A DNA stretch of 64,000 nt. Source: Thiohalomonas denitrificans (GTDB taxonomy: Bacteria; Pseudomonadota; Gammaproteobacteria; Thiohalomonadales; Thiohalomonadaceae). The position numbers were made by a program, and so were the translations under genes. The notes under the pieces are model-generated. The model worked only from the letters and a program-made list of their open reading frames with translations, was not told the DNA's origin and searched no databases. Positions within the stretch are counted from its first letter, which is position 1. Every line of letters begins with the position of its first letter. The stretch lies in NCBI RefSeq assembly GCF_900102855.1, contig NZ_FMWD01000008.1:62001-126000 (forward strand), given 5' to 3'. Positions 37,762-46,400 of this stretch are shown here, piece by piece.

Positions 37762-37899
37762 CTTCGGTATTGCCGGCATTTCTCACCAGGGCTCGGTCTA
37801 CGAGTCGCCGGTTGAAAGCCGGCTCGGGAATTTTTTCCGTCGGACGCAGTCGGACATTGAGGCTGCCACTCCTCGAAATTTCCCATTAGGTGACGTTCC

Positions 37900-39891
37900 T
37901 TGAACGGTACTTTGCGCGCAAGCCCCTCTCCGGCCACGGTCCTGCTCCGGTTCCTGGGGTCGATGAATCTTGCCATCACCCTGTTGGTGGCGGTTTCGAT
38001 CGCATCGATCATCGGAACGGTTCTCCAGCAGAACCTGCCGTATAACGACTACGTCATCAAATTCGGACCGTTCTGGTTCGAAGCCTTCAATGCACTGGGC
38101 CTTTACGATGTCTACGGGACGCCCTGGTTCCTGGTGCTACTCGGGTTTCTCCTGGTCTCCACCGCGGTCTGTGTCTTTCGCAATACCCCTGCGATCATCC
38201 GGGACATGCGCCACTTCCGGCTGGACGTGCAGACCAAATCCCTGCGTAGCTTCCACCACCGTGCCGAGTGGAGCGTAAAGGGGGCGCCGCCGGAACTGGC
38301 TGATCGGCTTGGCAAGCAGTTGCGAAGGGACGGCTACCGCACCCGGCAGGGTGATTACGGCGGCAATGCCCGGATAGTGGGTGCGATGCGGGGATCGATG
38401 GGACGACTGGGGTATCTGCTTTCCCATGCGGCGATCGTGATTATCTGCATCGGTGGTCTGATCGATGGAAATCTCCCGCTGAAGTTCGCGGAGTCTACCG
38501 GCAAGATCCAGGCCGAGACCCGTGATTTGCCGGTCTCCGATGTACCGGAGAAGAGTGTCCTTGCTTCAGACTCCGGCTCTTTCCGCGGTACCGTGAACAT
38601 TCCCGAAGGCTCCAGTGCCGATTTCGTCTACTTGGGGCTTCGTGATGGCTATCTGGTGCAGAAGCTGCCGTTCAAGGTGGCACTTGATGAGTTTCGCGTC
38701 GAACACTATCCGACCGGCCAGCCCAAGTCCTACGAAAGTGACCTTGTCATCTTCGACGAAGAACTGGAGGAACCGCTTCGCAAGACCATCGCGGTCAACC
38801 ACCCGCTGGTCTACAAGGGCTATGCCATCTACCAGTCGAGTTTTTCCGATGGCGGCTCGCGTTTGGTGCTGCAGGCGCATTCGCTGGATAGCCCCGACAC
38901 GGAAGCACTGCGTCTCGAAGGGCGTATCGGGCAGCGCCTCCCCGTCGAAACCCCGCGTGGCAAACGTACTGTGGAGCTGATCGACTTCAAGCCGTTCAAT
39001 ATCTTCCCCATCGAAGAGGAGGATGGCACCGAGAGGCAGAAGAACTTCGGCCCCAGCGTCATCTTCCGGCTCCGCGATTCCAGCGGTGAGGCGATGGAAT
39101 ACGTCAACTACATGCAGCCGGTACCGCGGGGCGAGAGTCTCTTCTTCCTGAGCGGCGTCCGTAGCACTCCATCCGAGCCCTATCAGTATCTGCATGTGCC
39201 CCTGGATGAGAGTGGCAGTCTGGAGCGTTTTTTGCGTCTCCGGGCCCGGGCCATGGAGATGGACCACCTGCAGACCGAAGTGGTGGCACAACTGGCATCA
39301 ATGGCCGGTGGTGCCGATGCCGAGCTCCCGCAGCAAGTGGCCGATTCCATCGTCGATTTGGTGCAGACGTTTGTCACCGAGGGCATCGGCGCAGTGGTCG
39401 CCCGGGTCGAGGCCAGCGCCCCGGAGGCCGAGCAGGAGGCGGCCCTTAAGTCGTTCGTCAACATCATCCAGAGTACCCTCGGTGCCATTTACGTGGATCT
39501 GCTGGCAGAGGACGAGGGCAAGGATCTGACCGAAGGCATTTCGGCGGTGGATCAACGCTTCTTCGAGGATGCCATGAATGCGTTCTCGCTGATGGGTTCC
39601 TACGGTTCACCATTTGTCGCCCAGCTGACCGACTTTGAACAGGTCCAGGCCTCGGGGCTGCAGATCACCAAATCGCCGGGCAAGGATATCGTCTATCTCG
39701 GCTGCGTGATGTTGATGGCCGGAGTGTTCTTCATGTTCTATATGCACCATCGCCGGCTCTGGGTCCGCATTGAAGAGGATGGCGGAAACAGTCGCATCCT
39801 GTTTGCGGGCACCGGCCATCGCAATCGCGGCGACTTCGGCAAGGAATTCCAGCGTTTGCAGCGGCGGCTGAAGGCCGTCAGCGACGCCTAA
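37900..39891 (+). CDS. resB: Cytochrome c biogenesis protein ResB (Ccs1)
   Basis: Part of the System II heme-delivery/ligation complex in the inner membrane, 663 aa. Hydrophobic segments lie at about residues 20-45, 75-100 and 165-185, then a large periplasmic domain, and a last membrane segment near residue 605 (VYLGCVMLMAGVFFMFYMHH). TTG 37900 follows AGGTGA at good spacing; a later start is possible. It pairs with ccsB 20 bases downstream and probably matures the adjacent cytochromes. Confidence 0.93.
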   Translation: MNGTLRASPSPATVLLRFLGSMNLAITLLVAVSIASIIGTVLQQNLPYNDYVIKFGPFWFEAFNALGLYDVYGTPWFLVLLGFLLVSTAVCVFRNTPAIIRDMRHFRLDVQTKSLRSFHHRAEWSVKGAPPELADRLGKQLRRDGYRTRQGDYGGNARIVGAMRGSMGRLGYLLSHAAIVIICIGGLIDGNLPLKFAESTGKIQAETRDLPVSDVPEKSVLASDSGSFRGTVNIPEGSSADFVYLGLRDGYLVQKLPFKVALDEFRVEHYPTGQPKSYESDLVIFDEELEEPLRKTIAVNHPLVYKGYAIYQSSFSDGGSRLVLQAHSLDSPDTEALRLEGRIGQRLPVETPRGKRTVELIDFKPFNIFPIEEEDGTERQKNFGPSVIFRLRDSSGEAMEYVNYMQPVPRGESLFFLSGVRSTPSEPYQYLHVPLDESGSLERFLRLRARAMEMDHLQTEVVAQLASMAGGADAELPQQVADSIVDLVQTFVTEGIGAVVARVEASAPEAEQEAALKSFVNIIQSTLGAIYVDLLAEDEGKDLTEGISAVDQRFFEDAMNAFSLMGSYGSPFVAQLTDFEQVQASGLQITKSPGKDIVYLGCVMLMAGVFFMFYMHHRRLWVRIEEDGGNSRILFAGTGHRNRGDFGKEFQRLQRRLKAVSDA

Positions 39892-39911
39892 TCAGAGGTG
39901 AGTGACTGAAT

Positions 39912-41090
39912 ATGTCCGTATCCCACGAGTATATGGAGGAGCCACTGGAGCAGCCGCACTTCCTGAAACGCCTGGGTCTGTTTGACTGGCTGTGGGCGGT
40001 TTTGCTGCTGGCCGGCACCGTGTACACCATCGCGAACTTCAGCGCCCTGATGGATGGCTACGAAGTGGGCATTCTGATCGGAACCGGGCTCTCGCTGACG
40101 CTGTTCGGGTGGGCCTGGAAGCCCATCCGCCCCTTGGGCTTGGCCGTTGCCGCGCTCAGTCTGCTTGCGGTCTGGACCTATGGCGATACGCTTGCTGCGG
40201 CGGAGACCAACTTCTTCCTCAAATACCTGTTTTCGAGCCAGTCGGCAATCATGTGGATGAGTGCGCTGTTCGTGATGGCGACAGCGGCGTACTGGTTTGC
40301 TCTGGCGATTGGTTCAGTATTCAGCGGCAAAGTGGGGACGGCCCTGACCTGGTCCGCGAGCACGATGGGGCTGGTCGGTCTGATGGTGCGCTGGCGTGAA
40401 TCGTATCTCATCAGCCACGACGTCGGGCACATCCCGGTGGCGAATCTCTATGAGGTTTTCATCCTCTTCGCTGTGATTACCGGACTGCTCTACCTGTTTT
40501 ACGAAAAACGTTACAACAACCGGGCGATGGGTGCCTTCGTACTGACCGTAGTCAGCGCTTCGGTAGCGTTCCTGCTGTGGTACTCCTTCGAGCGCGGTGC
40601 TCACGAGATCGAGCCCCTGGTTCCGGCCCTGCAGAGCTATTGGATGAAGATCCACGTACCGACCAACTTTGTAGGCTATGGGGGCTTCGCTATGGCGGCG
40701 ATGTTGGGCGTGGCCTATCTGCTGGTCGATTGGCGTGCCGCCAGAAACCCGCAATCCGCCTTCGTTCGCCGAATGCCCAGTCTCGAGCAGCTGGACGATC
40801 TGATGCACAAGCTCATCGCCCTGGGCTTTGCCTTCTTTACGGTAGCCACCGTGCTGGGAGCGATGTGGGCTGCCGAGGCGTGGGGCGGCTACTGGTCCTG
40901 GGATCCGAAAGAGACCTGGGCGCTCATCGTCTGGCTCAATTACGCCGCCTGGTTGCACATGCGACTGACCAAAGGCTGGCGCGGAAAACCGCTTGCCTGG
41001 TGGGCCATAATCGGTCTGTTCATTACCCTGTTCGCCTTTTTGGGCGTCAACATGTTCCTCTCCGGGCTGCACTCCTACGGCGAGTTGTAG
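39912..41090 (+). CDS. ccsB: Cytochrome c biogenesis protein CcsB (CcsA/WWD family)
   Basis: Multi-spanning heme handling protein of System II, 392 aa, with eight or more hydrophobic segments. The WWD signature WGGYWSWDPKETWALIVWL (about residues 322-340) binds heme, and conserved flanking His residues occur (ISHDVGH, MRL-proximal LHM). It acts with ResB to export heme and attach it to CxxCH apocytochromes in the periplasm. RBS GAGGTGAG. Confidence 0.95.
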   Translation: MSVSHEYMEEPLEQPHFLKRLGLFDWLWAVLLLAGTVYTIANFSALMDGYEVGILIGTGLSLTLFGWAWKPIRPLGLAVAALSLLAVWTYGDTLAAAETNFFLKYLFSSQSAIMWMSALFVMATAAYWFALAIGSVFSGKVGTALTWSASTMGLVGLMVRWRESYLISHDVGHIPVANLYEVFILFAVITGLLYLFYEKRYNNRAMGAFVLTVVSASVAFLLWYSFERGAHEIEPLVPALQSYWMKIHVPTNFVGYGGFAMAAMLGVAYLLVDWRAARNPQSAFVRRMPSLEQLDDLMHKLIALGFAFFTVATVLGAMWAAEAWGGYWSWDPKETWALIVWLNYAAWLHMRLTKGWRGKPLAWWAIIGLFITLFAFLGVNMFLSGLHSYGEL

Positions 41091-41092
41091 GC

Positions 41093-41448
41093 TGGTGAGT
41101 GGCGAGTGGCGAGTGGCGAGTGGCTAGTAGCTAGTAGCTAGTAGCTAGTGGCTAGCCCGGAAGTTCACGAACTCACCGCAAAGCTTCCGCTCCTGCGCAT
41201 GCCCCTCACCTACATCCATGTAGGCGAAGAGACTAAGAGCGCCAAGAATTCAATTGTTTATCGGCATACATGACCGAGAAACAACGGAAACCGCAGAACC
41301 TCGGCGATAATGCAAGATGTATTGTAATCAAAGCTTTGCGTCCTTTGCGGTGAATAAAACGGGCTAGGACAGTCGGCCGTAGTGGGTACAACCCCGCCTC
41401 GCAACTAGCCACTCGCCACTCGCCACTCGGAACTAGCCACTAGCCACT
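41093..41448. repeat. Heptamer-family inverted locus filling the ccsB/cNMP-gene gap
   Basis: GAGTGGC units and then CTAGTAG units occupy about 41097-41155. The complementary ACTCGCC and ACTAGCC units occupy about 41402-41446. Between them lies another palindromic piece, TCACCGCAAAGCTTCCGC ... GCGTCCTTTGCGGTGA, of a CGCAAAG type also seen near 27240-27260. No gene is visible in this 358-base stretch. Confidence 0.8.
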
Positions 41449-41940
41449 CTACTTGCTGGTCTTCTTGATGGCAGTCACGTAGCGCGAGAAGGTGGCCATG
41501 TCCTTGCTGACGCGGCGGAACAGGTGATCCAGACTGACGATGGCCTGTTCGAGAAGGTTGACGGCGATGAACGGGTGCTCCACCCGCAGGCGCTGGTACA
41601 TGGTGCGCGACAGGCGCAGCAGTCGTGTGTCGGGGCTTTTGGCCACGAGGCGTACCGAACGTGGTTCCCTGTCGAAGAAGGACATCTCGCCGACCAGCTC
41701 ACCCTTTTTGGCGTGGGCCATCTCGGTGGTCTTGCCGTCCGCCTCGAAAGCCAGTGCCGCCTCGCCTGCAATCACGAAATAGAGGGCTTCCCCCACTTCA
41801 CCGATGTCGGCGATGATGGCGTGTTTCTTGAACACTACCTCATCCGTGAACTCCAGCAGGGTCTGCACTTCGCGAATCGTAAGAGACTCGCAGAGGTACT
41901 GCTGGCTAAGGAATTCGGTCAAGTTGAAATCTGCGCTCAT
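41449..41940 (-). CDS. Cyclic-nucleotide-binding-domain protein without an effector domain
   Basis: 163-aa protein consisting of one cNMP-binding beta-roll. FLSQQYLCESLTIREVQTLLEF is the N-terminal helix, GEALYFVIAGEAALAF the core and GELVGEMSFFDREPRSVRLVA the phosphate-binding cassette, with the GE...R pattern. A helical tail follows. There is no helix-turn-helix or membrane segment, so it is not a Crp-type regulator on its own. It may be a ligand sensor acting by protein contact. Confidence 0.85.
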   Translation of the reverse strand: MSADFNLTEFLSQQYLCESLTIREVQTLLEFTDEVVFKKHAIIADIGEVGEALYFVIAGEAALAFEADGKTTEMAHAKKGELVGEMSFFDREPRSVRLVAKSPDTRLLRLSRTMYQRLRVEHPFIAVNLLEQAIVSLDHLFRRVSKDMATFSRYVTAIKKTSK

Positions 41941-42006
41941 CGTACGTCTCCGGCACGTCTCTTTGGGGCCAGTTGTTTTGTCTGCTGCTTGAACCGGCAG
42001 GCTACC

Positions 42007-42213
42007 AGGAGCCTGTCCGAGAATAGCCTGACCTACTCGGCTCGGGCATCCTCAAGAATAGGTTCCAGGCATTCTCTACTGCCGCCATCCAGGTGGCATG
42101 CGTCGCTTTTAACGACTGCGTTTATGCAGTCGTATTCGCTTCAAATGACCGAAAAATCTGACTCAATTCAGTCTTGTCCTCGCGACGGCCGTTATTCGCG
42201 GACAGGCTTCTAG
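42007..42213. mobile_element. MITE-like element (copy 2, diverged)
   Basis: AGGAGCCTGTCCGAGAATA at the left and the imperfect complement TATTCGCGGACAGGCTTCT at the right bound about 207 bp. The core TTAACGACTGCGTTTATGCA with the hairpin ACGACTGC/GCAGTCGT (42112-42119/42126-42133) matches copy 1. It is non-coding. The rest of the 41941-42341 gap holds the dsbA leader, where nothing firm is recognised beyond GGAGG before the ATG. Confidence 0.75.
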
Positions 42214-42341
42214 CATAGAGCAGTGCTCTTTCGACGCAAAGCACTGCCGGGGTTCGGTACTCCCCGTAGCAGCTCTGCAGTATAGTGTAAGCGAGAACCA
42301 CTCAAACGGCCGTCGGGCTTGTATAGTACAAAGGAGGAACC

Positions 42342-42980
42342 ATGAATTTTCGCGTCTTGGGGCTGCTGATGGCCCTTTTTGTTTTGCCATTTGCTCCGGC
42401 AGGTGCCGAGGAAGACTACGCGGCCGGCATAGACTACGAGCGGGTCTCCCCACCGATGACTACCAAGGAGCCCGGGAAGGTCGAGGTCCATGAATTTTTC
42501 TGGTACGGCTGTCCTCACTGTTATCGGTTTGAGCCGCATCTGCAGCAATGGCTGGAGCAAAAACCCGATAACGTGGAGTTCACCCGCGTTCCCGCCATCT
42601 TCAACAACCCCGACTGGGAGCTGCACGCACGCGCCTACTACACGGCGGAACTGCTGGGGGCTCTGGATCGGGTCCATGATCCACTGTTCGATGCCATTCA
42701 CAACCAGCGTAAGCGCCTCAACACTCGCGATGCGCTCCGGGACTTTTTCGCCGCACGGGGTGTCGAACCGGATACATTCAACAAGACCTTCAACTCCTTT
42801 GCTGTTGAATCCAAGATACGGCGGGCGCGTGACCTGACCAAGCGTTCGGGTATTGACGGCGTCCCTGCGATGGTCGTCGATGGTGAATATCGGGTCAGTG
42901 CCTCCCAGGCGGCCAGCTACAAGCGACTCATTGGTATTACCGACTACCTGGCTACCCAGGGCGCCGAAGGTAACGACTAG
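42342..42980 (+). CDS. dsbA: Thiol:disulfide interchange protein DsbA
   Basis: Periplasmic oxidant that introduces disulfides into exported proteins, 212 aa. The signal peptide ends APAGA|EEDY. The active site is CPHC in FFWYGCPHCYRFEP (about residues 54-57), with cis-Pro in GVPAMVVDG near residue 171. AAAGGAGGAACC precedes ATG 42342. It follows the cytochrome maturation genes, where thiol chemistry on CxxCH motifs matters; this neighbourhood is shared with Pseudomonas (c4-dsbA). Confidence 0.96.
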   Translation: MNFRVLGLLMALFVLPFAPAGAEEDYAAGIDYERVSPPMTTKEPGKVEVHEFFWYGCPHCYRFEPHLQQWLEQKPDNVEFTRVPAIFNNPDWELHARAYYTAELLGALDRVHDPLFDAIHNQRKRLNTRDALRDFFAARGVEPDTFNKTFNSFAVESKIRRARDLTKRSGIDGVPAMVVDGEYRVSASQAASYKRLIGITDYLATQGAEGND

Positions 42981-43011
42981 TGGCCCATTAGCGGGGCTCC
43001 CTTCGGGCTGG

Positions 43012-43103
43012 CTCACAAGCGCCCTCGGCTGCGTTGCAGTCGCTTGAATTGGCTACGTACGGCCAGTCCTGCGCTCCTGTGCCTTGCCGAGGGCGCTTGT
43101 GAG
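43012..43103. repeat. Hairpin element with 18-bp perfect inverted repeats downstream of dsbA
   Basis: CTCACAAGCGCCCTCGGC (43012-43029) and its exact complement (43086-43103) flank 56 bases. The flanks extend the symmetry (GGGCTGG / CCGGCTGAG). It may act as a bidirectional terminator or be a REP-like mobile palindrome. No other copy was found in the window. Confidence 0.7.
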
Positions 43104-43157
43104 ACCGGCTGAGCGTTACACTATCCCGTATGGACCACTAGAGAGGATTGGCAGCGG

Positions 43158-44795
43158 ATGAAGACGGCAGAGTTTTTCGCCAAGTGCCTGGAGAACGAAG
43201 GCATCGAGTACATCTTCGGCATCCCCGGCGAGGAGAACCTCGACCTGATGGATGCACTACTCGACTCTCCCATCCGCTTCATCACTGTGCGCCATGAACA
43301 GGGCGCCGCCTTCATGGCCGATGTCTACGGCAGGCTTACCGGTCACGCCGGCGTCTGTCTGTCGACGCTGGGGCCGGGTGCCACTAATCTGATCACCGGG
43401 GTCGCCGATGCCAACATGGATCACGCCCCGGTGGTGGCTATTGCAGGGCAGGCCGATACCACCCGGCTGCACAAGGAGTCCCATCAGGTCCTGGACCTGG
43501 AGGCGATGTTCGCGCCGTTCACCAAGTATTCCACCCGGCTAGTGTCACCGGAAATCACCTCCGAAGTGGTGCGCAAGGCCTTCAAGCTCGCCCAAACCGA
43601 CAAGACCGGCGCCACCTTCATCGAGTTTCCCGAAAACATCGCCCGGATGGAGGTGGAGGACGATCGGCCCCTGATGGTCAAAAACCCCTCCCTGCCGGAA
43701 CCTGCAGTGGATCGGGTAGAACGGGCGTCACAGCTCATCTCCGATGCCAGGCAGCCCATCATCCTGGCCGGCAACGGTGTGGTCCGGGCCAAGGCCTGGA
43801 AGCAACTTGCGGACCTGTCGGAGCGCCTCAATATCCCGGTCGCCAATACCTTCATGGCCAAGGGAGTGGTGCCGTTTGCCCGCAATCCGCTCGCCCTGGG
43901 CAGCGTGGGTCTGCAGTCGCGGGATTATGTCTCATGCGGATTCGATCAGGCCGATGTCATCATCTGCATCGGCTACGACCTGGTTGAATATCACCCGCAC
44001 CTCTGGCATCCGAGCCGCGATCGCACCATCATCCACGTCGATACGACCCCGGCGGAAGTGGATGCACACTATCCGGTCGAGGTCGGGGTGGTCGGGGATA
44101 TCAAGCACTCCCTGCTGCGTATCGCTGCACTCGCTACCCCCCATCAGGGTCGTAGCCTGCGAGCTTTGCGTGATGCCCTTGTGGAGGAGATGGATGCCTG
44201 CAAGGACGACGATGAGTTTCCGGTGAAGCCGCAGAAGATCATCTGGGATCTCCGCACCGCGATGGACCTGAAGGATATCGCCATCTGCGATGTGGGTGCC
44301 CACAAGATGTGGATGGCACGCATGTTCCGTTGCGAAGTGCCCAATACCTGCCTGATTTCAAACGGCTTTGCGGCCATGGGGATCGCCTTGCCGGGGGCCA
44401 TTGCCGCCAAACTCGCCTTTCCCGATCGCAAGATCGTCGCGGTGACCGGCGATGCCGGGATCCTGATGAACATCCAGGAGCTGGAGACCGCGGTTCGCCT
44501 GAAATTGCCGCTGGTCGTCTTGATATGGAACGACGACGGCTACGGTTTGATTAAATGGAAACAGCTAAACCAGTTCGGGCGCCCGTCCCATGTGGACTTC
44601 ACCAATCCCGACTTCATCAAACTCGCCGAGTCGTTCGGAGCCAAGGGTTATCGGATCGAGCGCGTGTCGGACCTGCTGCCCACCCTCGAAAAGGCACTTG
44701 CTGATGATGCGGTGACCATCATAGATTGCCCGGTCGATTATCGGGAAAATCTGAAGTTGACCCAGAAACTGGGTGAGATGGTCTGTCCGGCATAG
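43158..44795 (+). CDS. Thiamine-diphosphate enzyme, catabolic-type acetolactate synthase
   Basis: Predicted to condense two pyruvates to acetolactate, 545 aa. The N-terminal PP domain has the catalytic Glu in RHEQGAAFMADVYGRLTG (about residue 47). The C-terminal Pyr domain has the Mg-ThDP motif GDAGILMNIQELET ... WNDDGYG. The LIWNDDGYGLIKWKQ end resembles AlsS/BudB rather than anabolic IlvB, and no ilvN-type regulatory subunit is adjacent. Other ThDP decarboxylases remain possible; the substrate is not proven by sequence. Confidence 0.85.
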   Translation: MKTAEFFAKCLENEGIEYIFGIPGEENLDLMDALLDSPIRFITVRHEQGAAFMADVYGRLTGHAGVCLSTLGPGATNLITGVADANMDHAPVVAIAGQADTTRLHKESHQVLDLEAMFAPFTKYSTRLVSPEITSEVVRKAFKLAQTDKTGATFIEFPENIARMEVEDDRPLMVKNPSLPEPAVDRVERASQLISDARQPIILAGNGVVRAKAWKQLADLSERLNIPVANTFMAKGVVPFARNPLALGSVGLQSRDYVSCGFDQADVIICIGYDLVEYHPHLWHPSRDRTIIHVDTTPAEVDAHYPVEVGVVGDIKHSLLRIAALATPHQGRSLRALRDALVEEMDACKDDDEFPVKPQKIIWDLRTAMDLKDIAICDVGAHKMWMARMFRCEVPNTCLISNGFAAMGIALPGAIAAKLAFPDRKIVAVTGDAGILMNIQELETAVRLKLPLVVLIWNDDGYGLIKWKQLNQFGRPSHVDFTNPDFIKLAESFGAKGYRIERVSDLLPTLEKALADDAVTIIDCPVDYRENLKLTQKLGEMVCPA

Positions 44796-44839
44796 GTGAA
44801 AGTTATGGAAAAGAACAAGTTGGCCACGGGGGTTGCGTG

Positions 44840-45640
44840 ATGGAGAGTCTCGAGCTCTCTCCACCGACCGAGGTGAAGTCAACACGCAAGCTGCGCTTGC
44901 TGAGCTACAACATCCAGGTCGGCATCGCCAGCATCCGACCCCACCATTACGTGACGCGAAGCTGGCGTCATCTGCTGCCTGCGGCCACCCGTTTCGATAC
45001 CCTGGACCGGATTGCCCGGTTTCTGCGTGACTACGACATCGTCGCACTGCAGGAGCTGGATGCCGGCTCGCACCGCACCGGGTTTATTGATCTGACCAAG
45101 TACCTGGCGGATCGCGCCGGATTTCCTTTCTGGTATCACCAGCTCAATCGGGATCTCGGCCCGCTGGCTCAGCATGGCAATGGCCTGTTGACCCGCTACC
45201 GGCCGACCGAGGTGGTGCAACACAAGCTACCCGGTGTGATCCCCGGTCGCGGCGGGCTGGTGGCCCGTTTCGGCAATGCCGACAATCCGCTGATGGTCAT
45301 GCTCATCCATTTGGCCCTGGGAAGGCGGGCCCGCGATCGCCAGCTGGAGTATATCTGTGACCTCGTCAACCGCCACGAACACGTCATCGTGATGGGTGAC
45401 ATGAACACGGCGCCCAACAGCCCGGAAATGAAACAGCTGTTCTGCACCACGAATCTTCGCGAGCCGGAAGAGGCTCTGCACACCTTCCCCAGCTGGCGTC
45501 CCAATCGAAGCATCGACCACATCCTGGTCACTCCGGGCATCGAGGTGAATCGCTGTCACGTATTGACGCACGCGTTTTCGGACCACCTGCCCATCGCAAT
45601 GGAAGTCAATCTGCCGGAGGCGATCGCATTGCCGGTCTGA
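44840..45640 (+). CDS. Endonuclease/exonuclease/phosphatase family protein
   Basis: Metal-dependent phosphodiesterase fold, 266 aa. All catalytic blocks are present: LLSYNIQVG (Asn), VALQELD (Glu), LIHLALGRRARDRQ (His), VMGDMNTAP (Asp/Asn) and the C-terminal SDHLPIAMEV (Asp-His). It has no signal peptide, so it is probably cytoplasmic. Substrate could be DNA, a phosphoinositide-like lipid or a nucleotide. The same gene type follows dsbA in Pseudomonas. ATG 44840 is used; a GTG lies directly in front. Confidence 0.88.
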   Translation: MESLELSPPTEVKSTRKLRLLSYNIQVGIASIRPHHYVTRSWRHLLPAATRFDTLDRIARFLRDYDIVALQELDAGSHRTGFIDLTKYLADRAGFPFWYHQLNRDLGPLAQHGNGLLTRYRPTEVVQHKLPGVIPGRGGLVARFGNADNPLMVMLIHLALGRRARDRQLEYICDLVNRHEHVIVMGDMNTAPNSPEMKQLFCTTNLREPEEALHTFPSWRPNRSIDHILVTPGIEVNRCHVLTHAFSDHLPIAMEVNLPEAIALPV

Positions 45641-45777
45641 ATCGGTGATGTGCCGGTGATACAATCACCGGATTCGAAGGGGAATCTTGTGACTACTGAA
45701 TACGATAGCGCCGCTTGCCTGCCCCCCTACCGGGCCGGGATCGGCCGCCGCCGCTATCCCAGCGAGGAGAAATTGCC

Positions 45778-46290
45778 ATGAAAACGGCTGCTGCCGGTCA
45801 CCGTGGTGTCGGCCCTGCCGGCCGATGGTTGGGCATCGGCGTCTTGCTTGCAGCAGGGGTGGGGATTGCGCTGCTGGTGAATCACTACGCTCCACTGCTA
45901 AGCCCGACTGCACAGGTCAATGTCCCGCTGGATCCCGCCTGCGATCTGACCGAAACTGCCTGTAGCTCCCGGGTTCCGGGTGGTGGTGAGGTGAAGTTGT
46001 CACTGACACCTCGGCCGATTCCGGTGATGGAAGAGATTCGCATCGAGGTTCAGATCGAGGATATTCAGGCAGAGTCGGTGGAAGTGGACTTCGCCGGTGT
46101 CGATATGAACATGGGCTTCAACCGCTACCATCTGACCCGTACCGAAGGCGAAGGCGGAGGTTTCCGCGGAATCGGTGTCCTGCCGATTTGCATTCGTGAC
46201 CGTATGGCCTGGGAGGCCACAGTGATGATTCAGTCCGACGACGGACTGATCGCTGCGCCGTTCCGCTTTGAGACCGTGCGGAGTCAGTAA
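45778..46290 (+). CDS. Membrane-anchored periplasmic protein, possibly YtkA-like
   Basis: 170 aa: a short basic N-terminus, one hydrophobic segment (LGIGVLLAAGVGIALLV, about residues 18-34) and a beta-rich periplasmic domain. The stretch VEVDFAGVDMNMGFNRYHL with a following GFRGIGVLPICI resembles YtkA/FixH-like domains, whose Met-rich strand suggests metal contact. That is a weak similarity judged by eye. The Cys pair in CDLTETAC may form a disulfide. GCGAGGAG precedes ATG 45778. No firm function. Confidence 0.65.
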   Translation: MKTAAAGHRGVGPAGRWLGIGVLLAAGVGIALLVNHYAPLLSPTAQVNVPLDPACDLTETACSSRVPGGGEVKLSLTPRPIPVMEEIRIEVQIEDIQAESVEVDFAGVDMNMGFNRYHLTRTEGEGGGFRGIGVLPICIRDRMAWEATVMIQSDDGLIAAPFRFETVRSQ

Positions 46291-46400
46291 GCCGCAGTCG
46301 GGTCCGGACCGGAACGGGATTTCGAGCGAAGGAGCGAGGGCCGGGTGCTTCGAACGCACCTTTCGCCCGCCACTCAACGGTGAAAAGGACAGGAGCGGTC

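Noticed and set aside
41449-41940. Crp/Fnr transcription regulator
   Set aside because: The protein ends after the cNMP fold plus a short helix; there is no helix-turn-helix domain.
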